This document shows, one piece after another, positions 36,378-44,481 of a DNA stretch of 64,000 bases (the stretch's first letter is position 1; every line of letters starts with the position of its first letter). Source of the stretch: Natronoflexus pectinivorans (lineage in GTDB: Bacteria > Bacteroidota > Bacteroidia > Bacteroidales > Marinilabiliaceae). Position numbers and translations under genes: made by a program. The notes under the pieces were generated by a model. The model was not told the origin of the DNA. It saw only the letters and a list, made by a program, of their open reading frames with translations, and ran no database searches. The stretch covers positions 186,001 through 250,000 of the forward strand of contig NZ_SLWK01000001.1 of assembly GCF_004345615.1 (NCBI RefSeq). Direction: 5' to 3'.

Positions 36378-37923
36378 TTTTACGTTGGTGAACTGGTCAA
36401 GGGGACAGTTTGCCATGATTGCCTTTTATCATTGGCTGTTTATTCCAATCACCATTGGAACAACTTACATCATAGCCATTGCGCAAACCATACATGTAAA
36501 AACCGGTGACCCGGAATGGGAACGGCTGGCTCGATTCTGGGCTAAGCTATTCGGGATAAACTTCGCCATTGGAGTTGGAACCGGGATTATTTTAGGGCTT
36601 GAATTTGGAACCAACTGGGCCAATTATTCGTGGATTGCCGGAGATATTTTTGGGGCACCACTGGCAGCAGAAGGTATAATGGCCTTCTTTCTCGAATCCA
36701 CATTCATTGCAGTGATGTTTTTTGGATGGGGAAAAGTTGGCAAAAAGTTTCACCTGCTCTCCTGCTGGCTTGTGGCTTTCGGAGCCAGCTTGTCGGCTCT
36801 TTGGATTCTGGTTGCAAACGGATGGATGAACTATCCGGTAGGAATGGTGTTCAACCCCGACACCGCGAGACATGAGATGGTTGATTTTTGGGCAGTTTTA
36901 TTTTCTCCCTACGCCATGAATAAATTTCTTCATACCATCACATCCTGTCTTGTCATATCAGCATTCTTTGTAATAGCCATCAGCAGCTGGTATTTGCTCA
37001 AAAAGCGAAGCATCCTTTTGGCCAAGCGAAGCATTGTACTGGCGGCTACTTTCGGACTTCTGTCCAGCGTTTATCTGGCTATGACCGGTGACGGATCTGC
37101 TTATTATGTGGCACAAAAACAGCCAGCAAAGCTGGCCACCATGGAAGGCCTATTTGATGGAGAAGAAGGCGCAGGGCTGGTTATGATGGGAATTCTCAAT
37201 CCAAACAAAAAACTTGGCGATGACAAAAAGGATTTCCTATTTAAAATGGAGATTCCCAAAATGCTATCCATTTTAGGTTACCGCGACGCCAATGCTTTCG
37301 TTCCGGGTATGAACGATCTGGTTTATGGTAACGAAGAGTTTGGAATCATGTCGGCCGAAGAAAAAATGGAAAAAGGACGCATTGCACTTGGTGCATTAGC
37401 CGACTATAAGGAAGCACAAAAAAACAATGACCCACAAGGCATGGAGGAAGCCGAATTACTGTTTAATGAATATTATCAATACATGGGATATGGAAATCTT
37501 CACTCCCCGGAGATGATTATTCCACGGAAGATCCCATTGATTTTTTACAGTTTCAGGATCATGGTGATTTCCGGAATGTTGTTCATTGGGGTTCTTCTAC
37601 TGTTTGTGTACCTTTCGGTTAAGAACCGCATCGAGAATCAGAAATGGTTGCTTTATGTAGGCATTTGGTGCTTCCCACTCTCCTTTATAGCATCCATGTG
37701 CGGATGGATTGTGGCCGAAGTTGGGCGCCAACCATGGACCATTCAGGGACTATTGCCAACCATGATTTCCACGTCCAACATCAGCGCCAATGCGGTAATT
37801 GCCACATTCTGGCTCTTTGCTACCATGCTTACGGTACTTGTCATTGCAGAATACAGAATCATGATCGGAGCCATTCGCAAAGGTCCGGATAATTTATCTA
37901 CGAAAGGAGGTCCAAATGTTTGA
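36361..37923 (+). CDS. cydA: Cytochrome bd quinol oxidase subunit I
   Basis: This 520-residue protein binds the haems and the quinol of the high-affinity bd oxidase in the inner membrane. I start it at the ATG 36361 (MIENIDFTLVNWSRGQ). Haem-region landmarks are FAMIAFYHWLFIPITIG, GTGIILGLEFGTNW and AEGIMAFFLESTFIAVMFFG. The quinol side has GWIVAEVGRQPWTIQGLLPT. The operon supports microaerobic respiration, which fits an organism that also encodes hemerythrins. It overlaps cydB by 8 bp. Confidence 0.95.
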   Translation: MIENIDFTLVNWSRGQFAMIAFYHWLFIPITIGTTYIIAIAQTIHVKTGDPEWERLARFWAKLFGINFAIGVGTGIILGLEFGTNWANYSWIAGDIFGAPLAAEGIMAFFLESTFIAVMFFGWGKVGKKFHLLSCWLVAFGASLSALWILVANGWMNYPVGMVFNPDTARHEMVDFWAVLFSPYAMNKFLHTITSCLVISAFFVIAISSWYLLKKRSILLAKRSIVLAATFGLLSSVYLAMTGDGSAYYVAQKQPAKLATMEGLFDGEEGAGLVMMGILNPNKKLGDDKKDFLFKMEIPKMLSILGYRDANAFVPGMNDLVYGNEEFGIMSAEEKMEKGRIALGALADYKEAQKNNDPQGMEEAELLFNEYYQYMGYGNLHSPEMIIPRKIPLIFYSFRIMVISGMLFIGVLLLFVYLSVKNRIENQKWLLYVGIWCFPLSFIASMCGWIVAEVGRQPWTIQGLLPTMISTSNISANAVIATFWLFATMLTVLVIAEYRIMIGAIRKGPDNLSTKGGPNV

Positions 37924-39049
37924 AGCATTATCTCATTTACAACTACAGCAATACTGGTGGTTTATCATGTCGGTGGTTAGTTCCGTTCTTGTGTTTTTGT
38001 TATTTGTGCAGGGCGGGCAAACACTGGTGGGTGTATTAGGAAAAACCGACAACGAAAAAAACATGATTGTAAACTCCATTGGCCGAAAATGGGAGTTCAC
38101 ATTTACCACACTCATTGTATTTGCCGCAGGCATGTTTGCCGCGTTTCCGCTATGGTATTCCGTTTCGCTGGGAGGGGCATATTACGCGTGGAAAATTTTT
38201 CTTGTATGTTTTGTCCTCCAGGCAGTTTCTTTCGAGTTCCGAAGAAAAAAGGGGAACATATTTGGCCAAAAAACATACGACTGGTTTTTAACCATCAATG
38301 GATTTCTTGGTACCATCCTCCTTGGAGTGGTGGTTGCCACTTTTTTTACCGGTAGCGATTTCATTCGCAACGAATACAACTTGTCGCAATGGGGTTCAAG
38401 CTGGTACGGACTGGACATACTGGTAAGCTTCACAAACTTATCGCTTGGTTTTGCGGTGCTGTTTTTGGCTCGTACGCTTGGTGCCATGTACATCATAACC
38501 AACATTGAGTCAGACGACATCATTCGAAGAGCTCGTAAACAAACACTTATCAATGGTGCTATTTTCACCGTGTTCTTTCTCTATTTTCTGGTTAGAATTC
38601 TGATTAAGGACGGATATGCTTACAACCCTGAGACCGGAGCTGTTTTTATGGAATCGTACAAATACCTCAACAACTACCTTCAGATGCCGGTTGCTCTCAT
38701 ACTGTTTCTGGTTGGAGTTCCTCTGGTTTTGTATGGCATATTTATCACCTGGGCGAAAGAGAGCAATCGCGGAATTTGGTTTTCAGGTTTCGGAACCTTT
38801 GCCACCGTTATGTCTATATTCTGGATACTGGGTTATAATAACACCGCATTTTATCCGTCGTATGACTTACAAAGTTCTTTAACCATACAGAATGCTTCAT
38901 CAAGCCATTACACACTTACGGCCATGAGTTATATTTCATTGTTTGTGCCTGTGGTAATTGCCTACATTTATTTTGCATGGCGAGCTGTAGATAAAACCAA
39001 AATAAGTGAAGAACATATGAACAAAGAGAGCGAACATCACGTTTATTAA
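37916..39049 (+). CDS. cydB: Cytochrome bd quinol oxidase subunit II
   Basis: This 377-residue membrane protein has about nine helices. It carries the subunit II start (QQYWWFIMSVVSSVLVFLLFVQGGQTL) and the usual middle stretch (GLDILVSFTNLSLGFAVLFLARTLG). It pairs with CydA. An additional small gene (39068-39196) follows 18 bp later. Confidence 0.93.
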   Translation: MFEALSHLQLQQYWWFIMSVVSSVLVFLLFVQGGQTLVGVLGKTDNEKNMIVNSIGRKWEFTFTTLIVFAAGMFAAFPLWYSVSLGGAYYAWKIFLVCFVLQAVSFEFRRKKGNIFGQKTYDWFLTINGFLGTILLGVVVATFFTGSDFIRNEYNLSQWGSSWYGLDILVSFTNLSLGFAVLFLARTLGAMYIITNIESDDIIRRARKQTLINGAIFTVFFLYFLVRILIKDGYAYNPETGAVFMESYKYLNNYLQMPVALILFLVGVPLVLYGIFITWAKESNRGIWFSGFGTFATVMSIFWILGYNNTAFYPSYDLQSSLTIQNASSSHYTLTAMSYISLFVPVVIAYIYFAWRAVDKTKISEEHMNKESEHHVY

Positions 39050-39067
39050 TCATTCAAAACTTAAAAG

Positions 39068-39196
39068 ATGGAACATCTCACACAAATACTTTGGTTAGCA
39101 AGTTTTCCGGTTCTAATATATGTAGGATACAAACTAAGTTTGTATGCCTTGAAAATATTCCATAAAAACTACGAAAAAGACAATGAAACCGAATAA
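39068..39196 (+). CDS. 42-residue single-helix protein after cydB (CydX-like)
   Basis: The frame ATG-GAA-CAT-CTC to TAA encodes MEHLTQILWLASFPVLIYVG followed by YKLSLYALKIFHKNYEKDNETE. One membrane helix (about residues 7-29) near the N-terminus is followed by a charged tail. Proteobacterial CydX has the same size, topology and gene position and is needed for stable bd oxidase. Sequence similarity to CydX is not evident by eye, so the name is analogy. No gene is called here by a length-limited ORF search. Confidence 0.75.
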   Translation: MEHLTQILWLASFPVLIYVGYKLSLYALKIFHKNYEKDNETE

Positions 39197-39261
39197 GGTC
39201 TAACAAGAACAATTGAAAAAAACACTATGCCTTTATAAAAAGGCATAGAGCGGAATACGTT

Positions 39262-39290
39262 CAAAAGAACCGGCAATGCCGGTTCTTTTG
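39262..39290. terminator. Terminator of the cyd operon
   Basis: A 13-bp stem CAAAAGAACCGGC with its complement, loop AAT, is followed by a T-rich run. A weaker hairpin (TATGCCTTT/AAAGGCATA) precedes it. Confidence 0.85.
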
Positions 39291-39354
39291 TTTTATTTCA
39301 CAGTTTCTTTACCAGATATAAACCACCTCATTCATGATTAGAATTCATTTTTTA

Positions 39355-39362
39355 TATCTTTG
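39355..39362 (+). promoter_or_regulatory. Candidate -7 box of the phosphoesterase gene
   Basis: TATCTTTG matches TAnnTTTG. Its position rules out the in-frame TTG at 39360 as start and supports the ATG at 39381. Confidence 0.45.
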
Positions 39363-39380
39363 CTATTATTACACAAATGT

Positions 39381-40238
39381 ATGAGTGAAAAACATGTAAC
39401 GAAACGACAGGTAAAAGCGGTGGTCATCTCCGATGCCCACCTGGGCACATACGGCAGCAAAGCCGAACAGTTACATGCTTATCTAAAAACCATTCAACCC
39501 GAAACGCTTGTACTAAATGGGGACATCATTGATGCCTGGAGATTTTCGCCCAGCTACTTTCCCACATCGCACCTGAAAGTTATTCGCTATTTTTTCAAAT
39601 TGGCCGAAGAGGGCACCAAAATCATATTTATCCCCGGTAATCACGATGAAATAGCCCGACGATTTACCGGCATAGATTTTGGACGGTTAAAGATAGACAA
39701 CAAGGTTGTTCTCAATCTTGATGGAAAATCCACATGGATTTTTCATGGCGATGTGTTCGATGTGGTGATGCATCACTCAAAATGGTTGGCAAAAATGGGT
39801 TCAGTGGGATATGGTATTCTTACCGGCATCAACAAAATGGTTAATGGCATATTGACCCTGTTTGGAAAGAAAAAAATATCACTGGCAGGAAAAATAAAAG
39901 ACAAAGTAAAAGGAGGGCAAAAGGAGGCCGTTTCAAAATTTGAAGCCATGGTAGCAAGACTGGGTATTCGAAAAGGATATCATTATGTTATCTGTGGTCA
40001 CATTCACCGACCCGCAAAAAAACGCATCAGAACCCCGGTTGGAGCCATCACCTACATCAACTCAGGCGACTGGGTGGATAACATGACGGCATTAGAATAT
40101 GAAAATGGCGATTGGCATCTGAAACACTGGAATTTTGAAACTGATGAAATAGTTGAAGACCCATTGGTTGAGGAAATTGTTTCGGAAACCATTGAGGATG
40201 TTTTTGCCAGGGCATTTAAAGAAATTTTAAAAAGTTAG
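39381..40238 (+). CDS. LpxH-like UDP-2,3-diacylglucosamine diphosphatase-family phosphoesterase
   Basis: This 285-residue calcineurin-like metallophosphoesterase has all metal motifs: SDAHLG, NGDIIDAW, PGNHDE, FHGDVFD and CGHIHRP. Close relatives are annotated as lipid A UDP-2,3-diacylglucosamine hydrolases, but Bacteroidota have several such paralogues with unproven substrates. I chose the ATG at 39381 because a candidate -7 box covers the alternative start. It precedes a small conserved gene by 3 bp. Confidence 0.82.
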   Translation: MSEKHVTKRQVKAVVISDAHLGTYGSKAEQLHAYLKTIQPETLVLNGDIIDAWRFSPSYFPTSHLKVIRYFFKLAEEGTKIIFIPGNHDEIARRFTGIDFGRLKIDNKVVLNLDGKSTWIFHGDVFDVVMHHSKWLAKMGSVGYGILTGINKMVNGILTLFGKKKISLAGKIKDKVKGGQKEAVSKFEAMVARLGIRKGYHYVICGHIHRPAKKRIRTPVGAITYINSGDWVDNMTALEYENGDWHLKHWNFETDEIVEDPLVEEIVSETIEDVFARAFKEILKS

Positions 40239-40241
40239 CGC

Positions 40242-40577
40242 ATGGAAAGCATAGATTATACGTGGGATGAATTGGTGTTGATGGTTAGCCGTCACTTTAA
40301 AGTGACGGCAGATTATGACTTCATGCTGTTCATCATAGGAATTCAGGAAAGGGGAACAGGAATGACCCACTATCCAAGAGAAGAAAAAATGGATTTAATC
40401 AATCTGGGGAAATGCAAACTTTTATCGCATCTGGGGTATCTTGAAGAGATTGAGGAAGATCAGGAAGGGTGGCCAAGATTCAAGGAGATTAAAAGTGTCA
40501 AAGGATTAAGTCCTTCATTCCAAAAGCATCTGTTAAAAAAAGCAATGATGGAGTACTTTAAAGACAAATTAAATTAA
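40242..40577 (+). CDS. Small conserved hypothetical protein
   Basis: This 111-residue protein has no recognised domain, no signal peptide and no membrane helix. It follows the phosphoesterase after 3 bp and is probably co-transcribed. It is rich in charged residues, with a helical C-terminus (SFQKHLLKKAMMEYFKDKLN). Its stop codon TAA is also the left target duplication of the element at 40578-40774. Confidence 0.65.
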   Translation: MESIDYTWDELVLMVSRHFKVTADYDFMLFIIGIQERGTGMTHYPREEKMDLINLGKCKLLSHLGYLEEIEEDQEGWPRFKEIKSVKGLSPSFQKHLLKKAMMEYFKDKLN

Positions 40578-40774
40578 GAGACTGTTTAAATTTAATTTAT
40601 AAAGAATTTTATAGATTATAGATCTTTATCCAGAGGCTTCGGGATTAGACAAATTAGAATAGATTTGAGAGATGATTAGCCATCACTGGTTTTCTATCTT
40701 GTCTTGTCTATCGGTCTAAAAATCTAATATCTAAAGATCTTTATAATCAATTCGATATAAATTTAAACAGTCTC
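40578..40774. mobile_element. 197-bp MITE-like element
   Basis: Perfect 17-bp terminal inverted repeats, GAGACTGTTTAAATTTA, bound a non-coding 197-bp segment. TAA lies directly outside both ends (40575-40577 and 40775-40777), a 3-bp target duplication. GAG ends with a TNA duplication match the IS1031 subgroup of IS5, so the element is probably a non-autonomous derivative. The inner ends also share AGATCTTTA-like inverted sequence, and the whole may fold into a long hairpin. No transposase is present. Confidence 0.75.
40629..40644. repeat. Decayed copy of the TCCCGAG palindrome
   Basis: TCCAGAGGCTTCGGGA, inside the MITE-like element, resembles the palindromes at 17754 and 29907 with one arm changed. 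Confidence 0.35.
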
Positions 40775-40849
40775 TAAGTGTTCGCATTTTTTCAAAGTAA
40801 CATATTTCAAATCAAACAATACTTTTTAATATTAACGACAACAAACATC

Positions 40850-41662
40850 ATGAAAAAAATTCTCTTTTCAATATCACTTTTAGCATTGTTGCAATTCTTT
40901 GCTTTTTGTCAAACTTCTGAAGGTACTCATGTTATACTAGAAACAGAATACGGAAATTTGGTTATTAAACTATACGATGAAACCCCGGTTCATCGCGATA
41001 ACTTTTTAAAACTGGTTGAAGAAGGCTATTATGAAGGCTTATTGTTCCACAGGGTTATTAATGAATTTATGATTCAAGCCGGGGATCCGGGATCACGCGA
41101 CGCAATGCCTAACGCTATGCTTGGTGGTGGCGGTGTGGATTACAAACTGGACGCAGAAATTATGTACCCACAATTATTTCATAAAAAAGGCGCACTAGCT
41201 GCCGCCAGACAGGGAGACCAGGTAAATCCGGAAAAAAAATCTTCCGGATCGCAATTCTATATTGTACATGGTAAAGTATACTCAAATGAAGAGCTTGACG
41301 AAATGGAACATTTCATGAACGAAAGGAAAAGTCAACAGGTTTTCATGAAATACGCCGAGCCATATCGGAATGAAATAATGCAGTTTCAACAAACAGGCGA
41401 CCGGGAAGGATTTGAGAGGTTAATGATGGAGATATCTGAAGAAGCAGGTCCTGAAATTGAGGCATTACCTAGAATTGAAATTCCTCAGGAATTACGTGAA
41501 GCATATACCACTATTGGAGGGGTGCCACATCTTGACGGTGAATATACTGTATTTGGAGAAGTTGTTAAAGGGCTTGAAATTATAGACAAAATTGCAAAAG
41601 TGGAAGTCAATCAACACGACAGACCTGTTGAGGACATAAAATTGAACATCCGGATAAAATAA
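40850..41662 (+). CDS. Exported cyclophilin-type peptidyl-prolyl isomerase 1
   Basis: This 270-residue protein catalyses cis-trans isomerisation at proline in exported proteins. Start ATG 40850 gives a signal peptide (about 1-21, FFAFCQ). The cyclophilin core has NLVIKLYDETPVHRDNF, FHRVINEFMIQAGD and SGSQFYIVHG with the active-site Arg, Phe and Gln. A charged helical insert (about 140-215) interrupts the fold before YTTIGGVPHLDGEYTVFGEV, as in many Bacteroidota members. It is the first of three neighbouring paralogues. Confidence 0.9.
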   Translation: MKKILFSISLLALLQFFAFCQTSEGTHVILETEYGNLVIKLYDETPVHRDNFLKLVEEGYYEGLLFHRVINEFMIQAGDPGSRDAMPNAMLGGGGVDYKLDAEIMYPQLFHKKGALAAARQGDQVNPEKKSSGSQFYIVHGKVYSNEELDEMEHFMNERKSQQVFMKYAEPYRNEIMQFQQTGDREGFERLMMEISEEAGPEIEALPRIEIPQELREAYTTIGGVPHLDGEYTVFGEVVKGLEIIDKIAKVEVNQHDRPVEDIKLNIRIK

Positions 41663-41693
41663 AAAACAAATAAACCCCAAAGGATATCAAACG

Positions 41694-42527
41694 ATGGGTC
41701 AAACACATCACAATTCAAACATATTAAGAAAGTGGCTGGTAATTAGTATAATAACACTAATTACCAGCCATATTAATTCTCAAAACGAGTCAGTTCATCA
41801 CGTCCTTATTGAAACCAATATGGGCAACATGAAAATAAAGCTTTACAACGATACACCAAATCATCGCGACAACTTTTTGAACCTGGTAAGTCAGAAACAC
41901 TTTGATGGGACACTCTTTTATCGTGTTATTGAGAATTTTGTAATACAGGGAGGCTCATCTGATTCCCGAAATGCAGCTCCCGGAAGGCGCATTGGGTACG
42001 GAAGTTCAACAAAAATCATAAGTTCAGAGTTTGTCCCTGGTCGATTCCATAAGAGAGGAGCGCTTTGCGCTCCACGCCAGCCTGAGGACGTAAATCATTT
42101 TAGAATGTCGGATGTATCTCAGTTTTACATCGTTCATGGAAGGGTTTTCACGCATGAAGAGCTTGATATGCTGGAGCGAAGGGTTAACAACCCGATTCGT
42201 CGCAAGCTGCGTGAAAAATATTACGATCCGCATAAAGAAGAACTTGATCGATTGCGAGAAGAAAACCCTAGAGGTTTCAATGAATTGCTGAGAGAGATCA
42301 GATCAAACATTGATATTGAATTCAATTTATCGGATCATCTTATTTATACAGAGAAACAACGTGAAATCTACACCACCATAGGTGGATTACCTGATCTGGA
42401 TGGAGATTACACCGTTTTCGGTGAAGTAATAGAAGGTCTTGACGTGATTGAGAGAATTGCTAAACTGGCGACTGACGATCATGACAGACCTATGCAGGAT
42501 GTGAGGATTACCATTAAAAAACTATAG
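41694..42527 (+). CDS. Exported cyclophilin-type peptidyl-prolyl isomerase 2
   Basis: This 277-residue paralogue has an N-terminal hydrophobic signal region (about 14-30). The core motifs are NMKIKLYNDTPNHRDNF, FYRVIENFVIQGGSSDSR and SQFYIVHGRVF; Tyr replaces the usual His before the Arg. The helical insert (about 150-225) is longer than in copy 1. It follows copy 1 after 31 bp and precedes copy 3 by 2 bp, so the three form an operon. Confidence 0.88.
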   Translation: MGQTHHNSNILRKWLVISIITLITSHINSQNESVHHVLIETNMGNMKIKLYNDTPNHRDNFLNLVSQKHFDGTLFYRVIENFVIQGGSSDSRNAAPGRRIGYGSSTKIISSEFVPGRFHKRGALCAPRQPEDVNHFRMSDVSQFYIVHGRVFTHEELDMLERRVNNPIRRKLREKYYDPHKEELDRLREENPRGFNELLREIRSNIDIEFNLSDHLIYTEKQREIYTTIGGLPDLDGDYTVFGEVIEGLDVIERIAKLATDDHDRPMQDVRITIKKL

Positions 42528-42529
42528 AC

Positions 42530-43840
42530 ATGTATAGAAGGATCAAAACATATCTTTATCTCCTTCTAATAATAATTGCAAGCAGTTGTAGAAGTGGCGG
42601 AGGGGAATCTCAACCAACTACGGAAGCCGAGAAACCTGTTTCCAGAGGTTCGTTTAGCTATAATATTGGAGCCATGGTGGATATTCATACTTTCGACCAT
42701 TACACCAGGAACATGCAGCGTGGTTTCGGATTTTACGTAGGGCCACATACCATCGTCACCAATCTGGATCTGGTACAGGGTGCTTATCGAGTACGCTTTG
42801 CTCCCACCGGAACCCAGCAATTCTTTAATGTGAACGGTTACACAGCATATTCTCTGGAGAAAAATCTGGTACTTCTTAATGTGCAAAGAACCAACAACAA
42901 CTACCTGGAAGCTGTTGACCCCATTTCCCAAACCGACACGCTTTATACGCTTCTCAGACCTCAAAGCCAATTAATGGTTCAAAGGGCAGCTGTTAATAAA
43001 ACATCAGCAAAAGACTCTGCAGAGTATTTCATTTTGCATGCCGGACTTGACAATGGAAGACCTGCATTTTTTGACGATCATGGTCTGGCCGGAATTGTTC
43101 AAACCATAACCGAGGACGACGATACCAAACAACAAGTCGTATTGCGCGGAAGTTCGATTAACAAAATGCTGGCAGACCAGCATGAGTCTCGACCGGTAAT
43201 CGACCTAAGCAGAAAAAGCAACCGCGTTTACCCTTCTCATACAACAATAAGAGGTTTCAGAATAGTAACAGATATGGGTAACATCGAAATAAAACTCTAC
43301 GATGAAACGCCAAATTATCGCGACAATTTCATACGGCTTGTTACCGATCAGTATTACGACAATTTATTAATCCACAGAGTACTTAGAGGGTTTCTCATTC
43401 AAACCGGTGCTGCTGACACCAGAGAAGCAACCGCCGGGGAGGTGGTGGGCTGGCAAGGCCCGGGATATACCATCCCCATGGACATTGTACCCGGGAAATT
43501 CCATAAACGTGGTGCCATTGCTGCTTCCAAACTGCCACATGCAAGCAACCCGAGAGATGAATCAGATGGATCCCAGTTTTATATAGTGGCAGGACGTAGG
43601 TTTGGAGAAACAGAACTGAATGAATTGGAAATGAGGTACGGAATAACCTACACAGAAGAACAGCGACACATCTACGGTACCATTGGAGGTGCTCCTCACC
43701 TCGACAATCAATACACTGTTTTTGGTGAAGTAACCTCTGGGATGGATGTTGTTGATAAAATTAGTTTGGTGGAAACCAGACGAGGCGACAGGCCTAAAGA
43801 AGACATCTGGATGAAAAGAATAGAGATTATTTACAGATAA
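42530..43840 (+). CDS. Cyclophilin fused to a degenerate trypsin-like domain, lipoprotein
   Basis: This 436-residue protein has a lipoprotein signal (LLLIIIASSC, Cys20). Residues about 40-225 resemble a DegP/trypsin-like fold: GFGFYVGPHTIVTNLDLVQGA aligns with GxGFFVGPxxIVTNxHVVxGA. The catalytic His position is Asp, the Asp position reads EKNLVLLNV, and the GNSGGP serine site is NGRPAFF, so it cannot be an active serine protease. Residues about 240-436 are a cyclophilin (NIEIKLYDETPNYRDNF, HRVLRGFLIQTGA, SQFYIVAG). The first domain may bind substrate. It overlaps the convergent NUDIX gene by 14 bp. Confidence 0.8.
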   Translation: MYRRIKTYLYLLLIIIASSCRSGGGESQPTTEAEKPVSRGSFSYNIGAMVDIHTFDHYTRNMQRGFGFYVGPHTIVTNLDLVQGAYRVRFAPTGTQQFFNVNGYTAYSLEKNLVLLNVQRTNNNYLEAVDPISQTDTLYTLLRPQSQLMVQRAAVNKTSAKDSAEYFILHAGLDNGRPAFFDDHGLAGIVQTITEDDDTKQQVVLRGSSINKMLADQHESRPVIDLSRKSNRVYPSHTTIRGFRIVTDMGNIEIKLYDETPNYRDNFIRLVTDQYYDNLLIHRVLRGFLIQTGAADTREATAGEVVGWQGPGYTIPMDIVPGKFHKRGAIAASKLPHASNPRDESDGSQFYIVAGRRFGETELNELEMRYGITYTEEQRHIYGTIGGAPHLDNQYTVFGEVTSGMDVVDKISLVETRRGDRPKEDIWMKRIEIIYR

Positions 43841-44456
43841 TACCCCCTGCTTTCATCACTTCCAATATTGATGAGTAGGTTTGGCCTTGCACAGTATCAA
43901 CATCGCCCGGGTCTATCCAGAAAACTGACTCAATATCTTCAGTTGTTTGCGGAGTTGGTAGTTCATTTCCAAGGTAAAACATATCATACCAGCGGGTTTC
44001 CTTAAATATATGTTTATTCCCAATCTTGTATGTATGATAGGTTGAGACCAAGAACTTAGATGGCTGAACACCAATAATTCCACACTCCTCCTCTACCTCC
44101 CTAATGGCTGCCTCCTCAAAAGTTTCATCCCTTTCAACCTTCCCTTTTGGCAAGTCAAAACACCCTCTTCGTTTCATCCCTAGAAACAGGCTTCTCTCAC
44201 CGTTCCATACCAACCCCCCAGCAGCAGGGAGATTGACAAAACAGGCACGGAAATTTTGTAATAAATCGTAAGCATTGTGATGGTATATGATGGCCGTTTT
44301 TAATCTTTTATCCGCATCAAATCGATTTATAAAATCCTTCAGTTCTCCCTGGTTGCCATACTTTAACACAGCGTCAAAATCGATTGACATCAATGGAGCA
44401 ACCTCCCTGGTCAAAAAAACGACCCGCTCCTTAAAAAAGATTTTATACATTTGCAT
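43827..44456 (-). CDS. NUDIX hydrolase
   Basis: About 209 residues from the ATG at 44456 (or 207 from 44450). The NUDIX box is exact: G-x5-E-x7-REU-x-EE-x-GU, seen as GKVERDETFEEAAIREVEEECGI. An N-terminal part of about 90 residues (RVVFLTREVAPLMSIDFDAV) precedes it and is not recognised. The family hydrolyses nucleoside diphosphates linked to another group; the substrate is unknown. It is divergent from pyrE with about 26 bp between starts, which is why a longer frame reaching 44588 is rejected. Confidence 0.88.
   Translation of the reverse strand: MQMYKIFFKERVVFLTREVAPLMSIDFDAVLKYGNQGELKDFINRFDADKRLKTAIIYHHNAYDLLQNFRACFVNLPAAGGLVWNGERSLFLGMKRRGCFDLPKGKVERDETFEEAAIREVEEECGIIGVQPSKFLVSTYHTYKIGNKHIFKETRWYDMFYLGNELPTPQTTEDIESVFWIDPGDVDTVQGQTYSSILEVMKAGGIICK
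44446..44453 (+). promoter_or_regulatory. Candidate -7 box of pyrE
   Basis: TACATTTG matches TAnnTTTG, 29 bp before the pyrE ATG. It lies in the 5' end of the NUDIX gene. No -33 TTTG is seen. Confidence 0.45.
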
Positions 44457-44481
44457 AATCAAACAGGTAAACAAAACCAAA

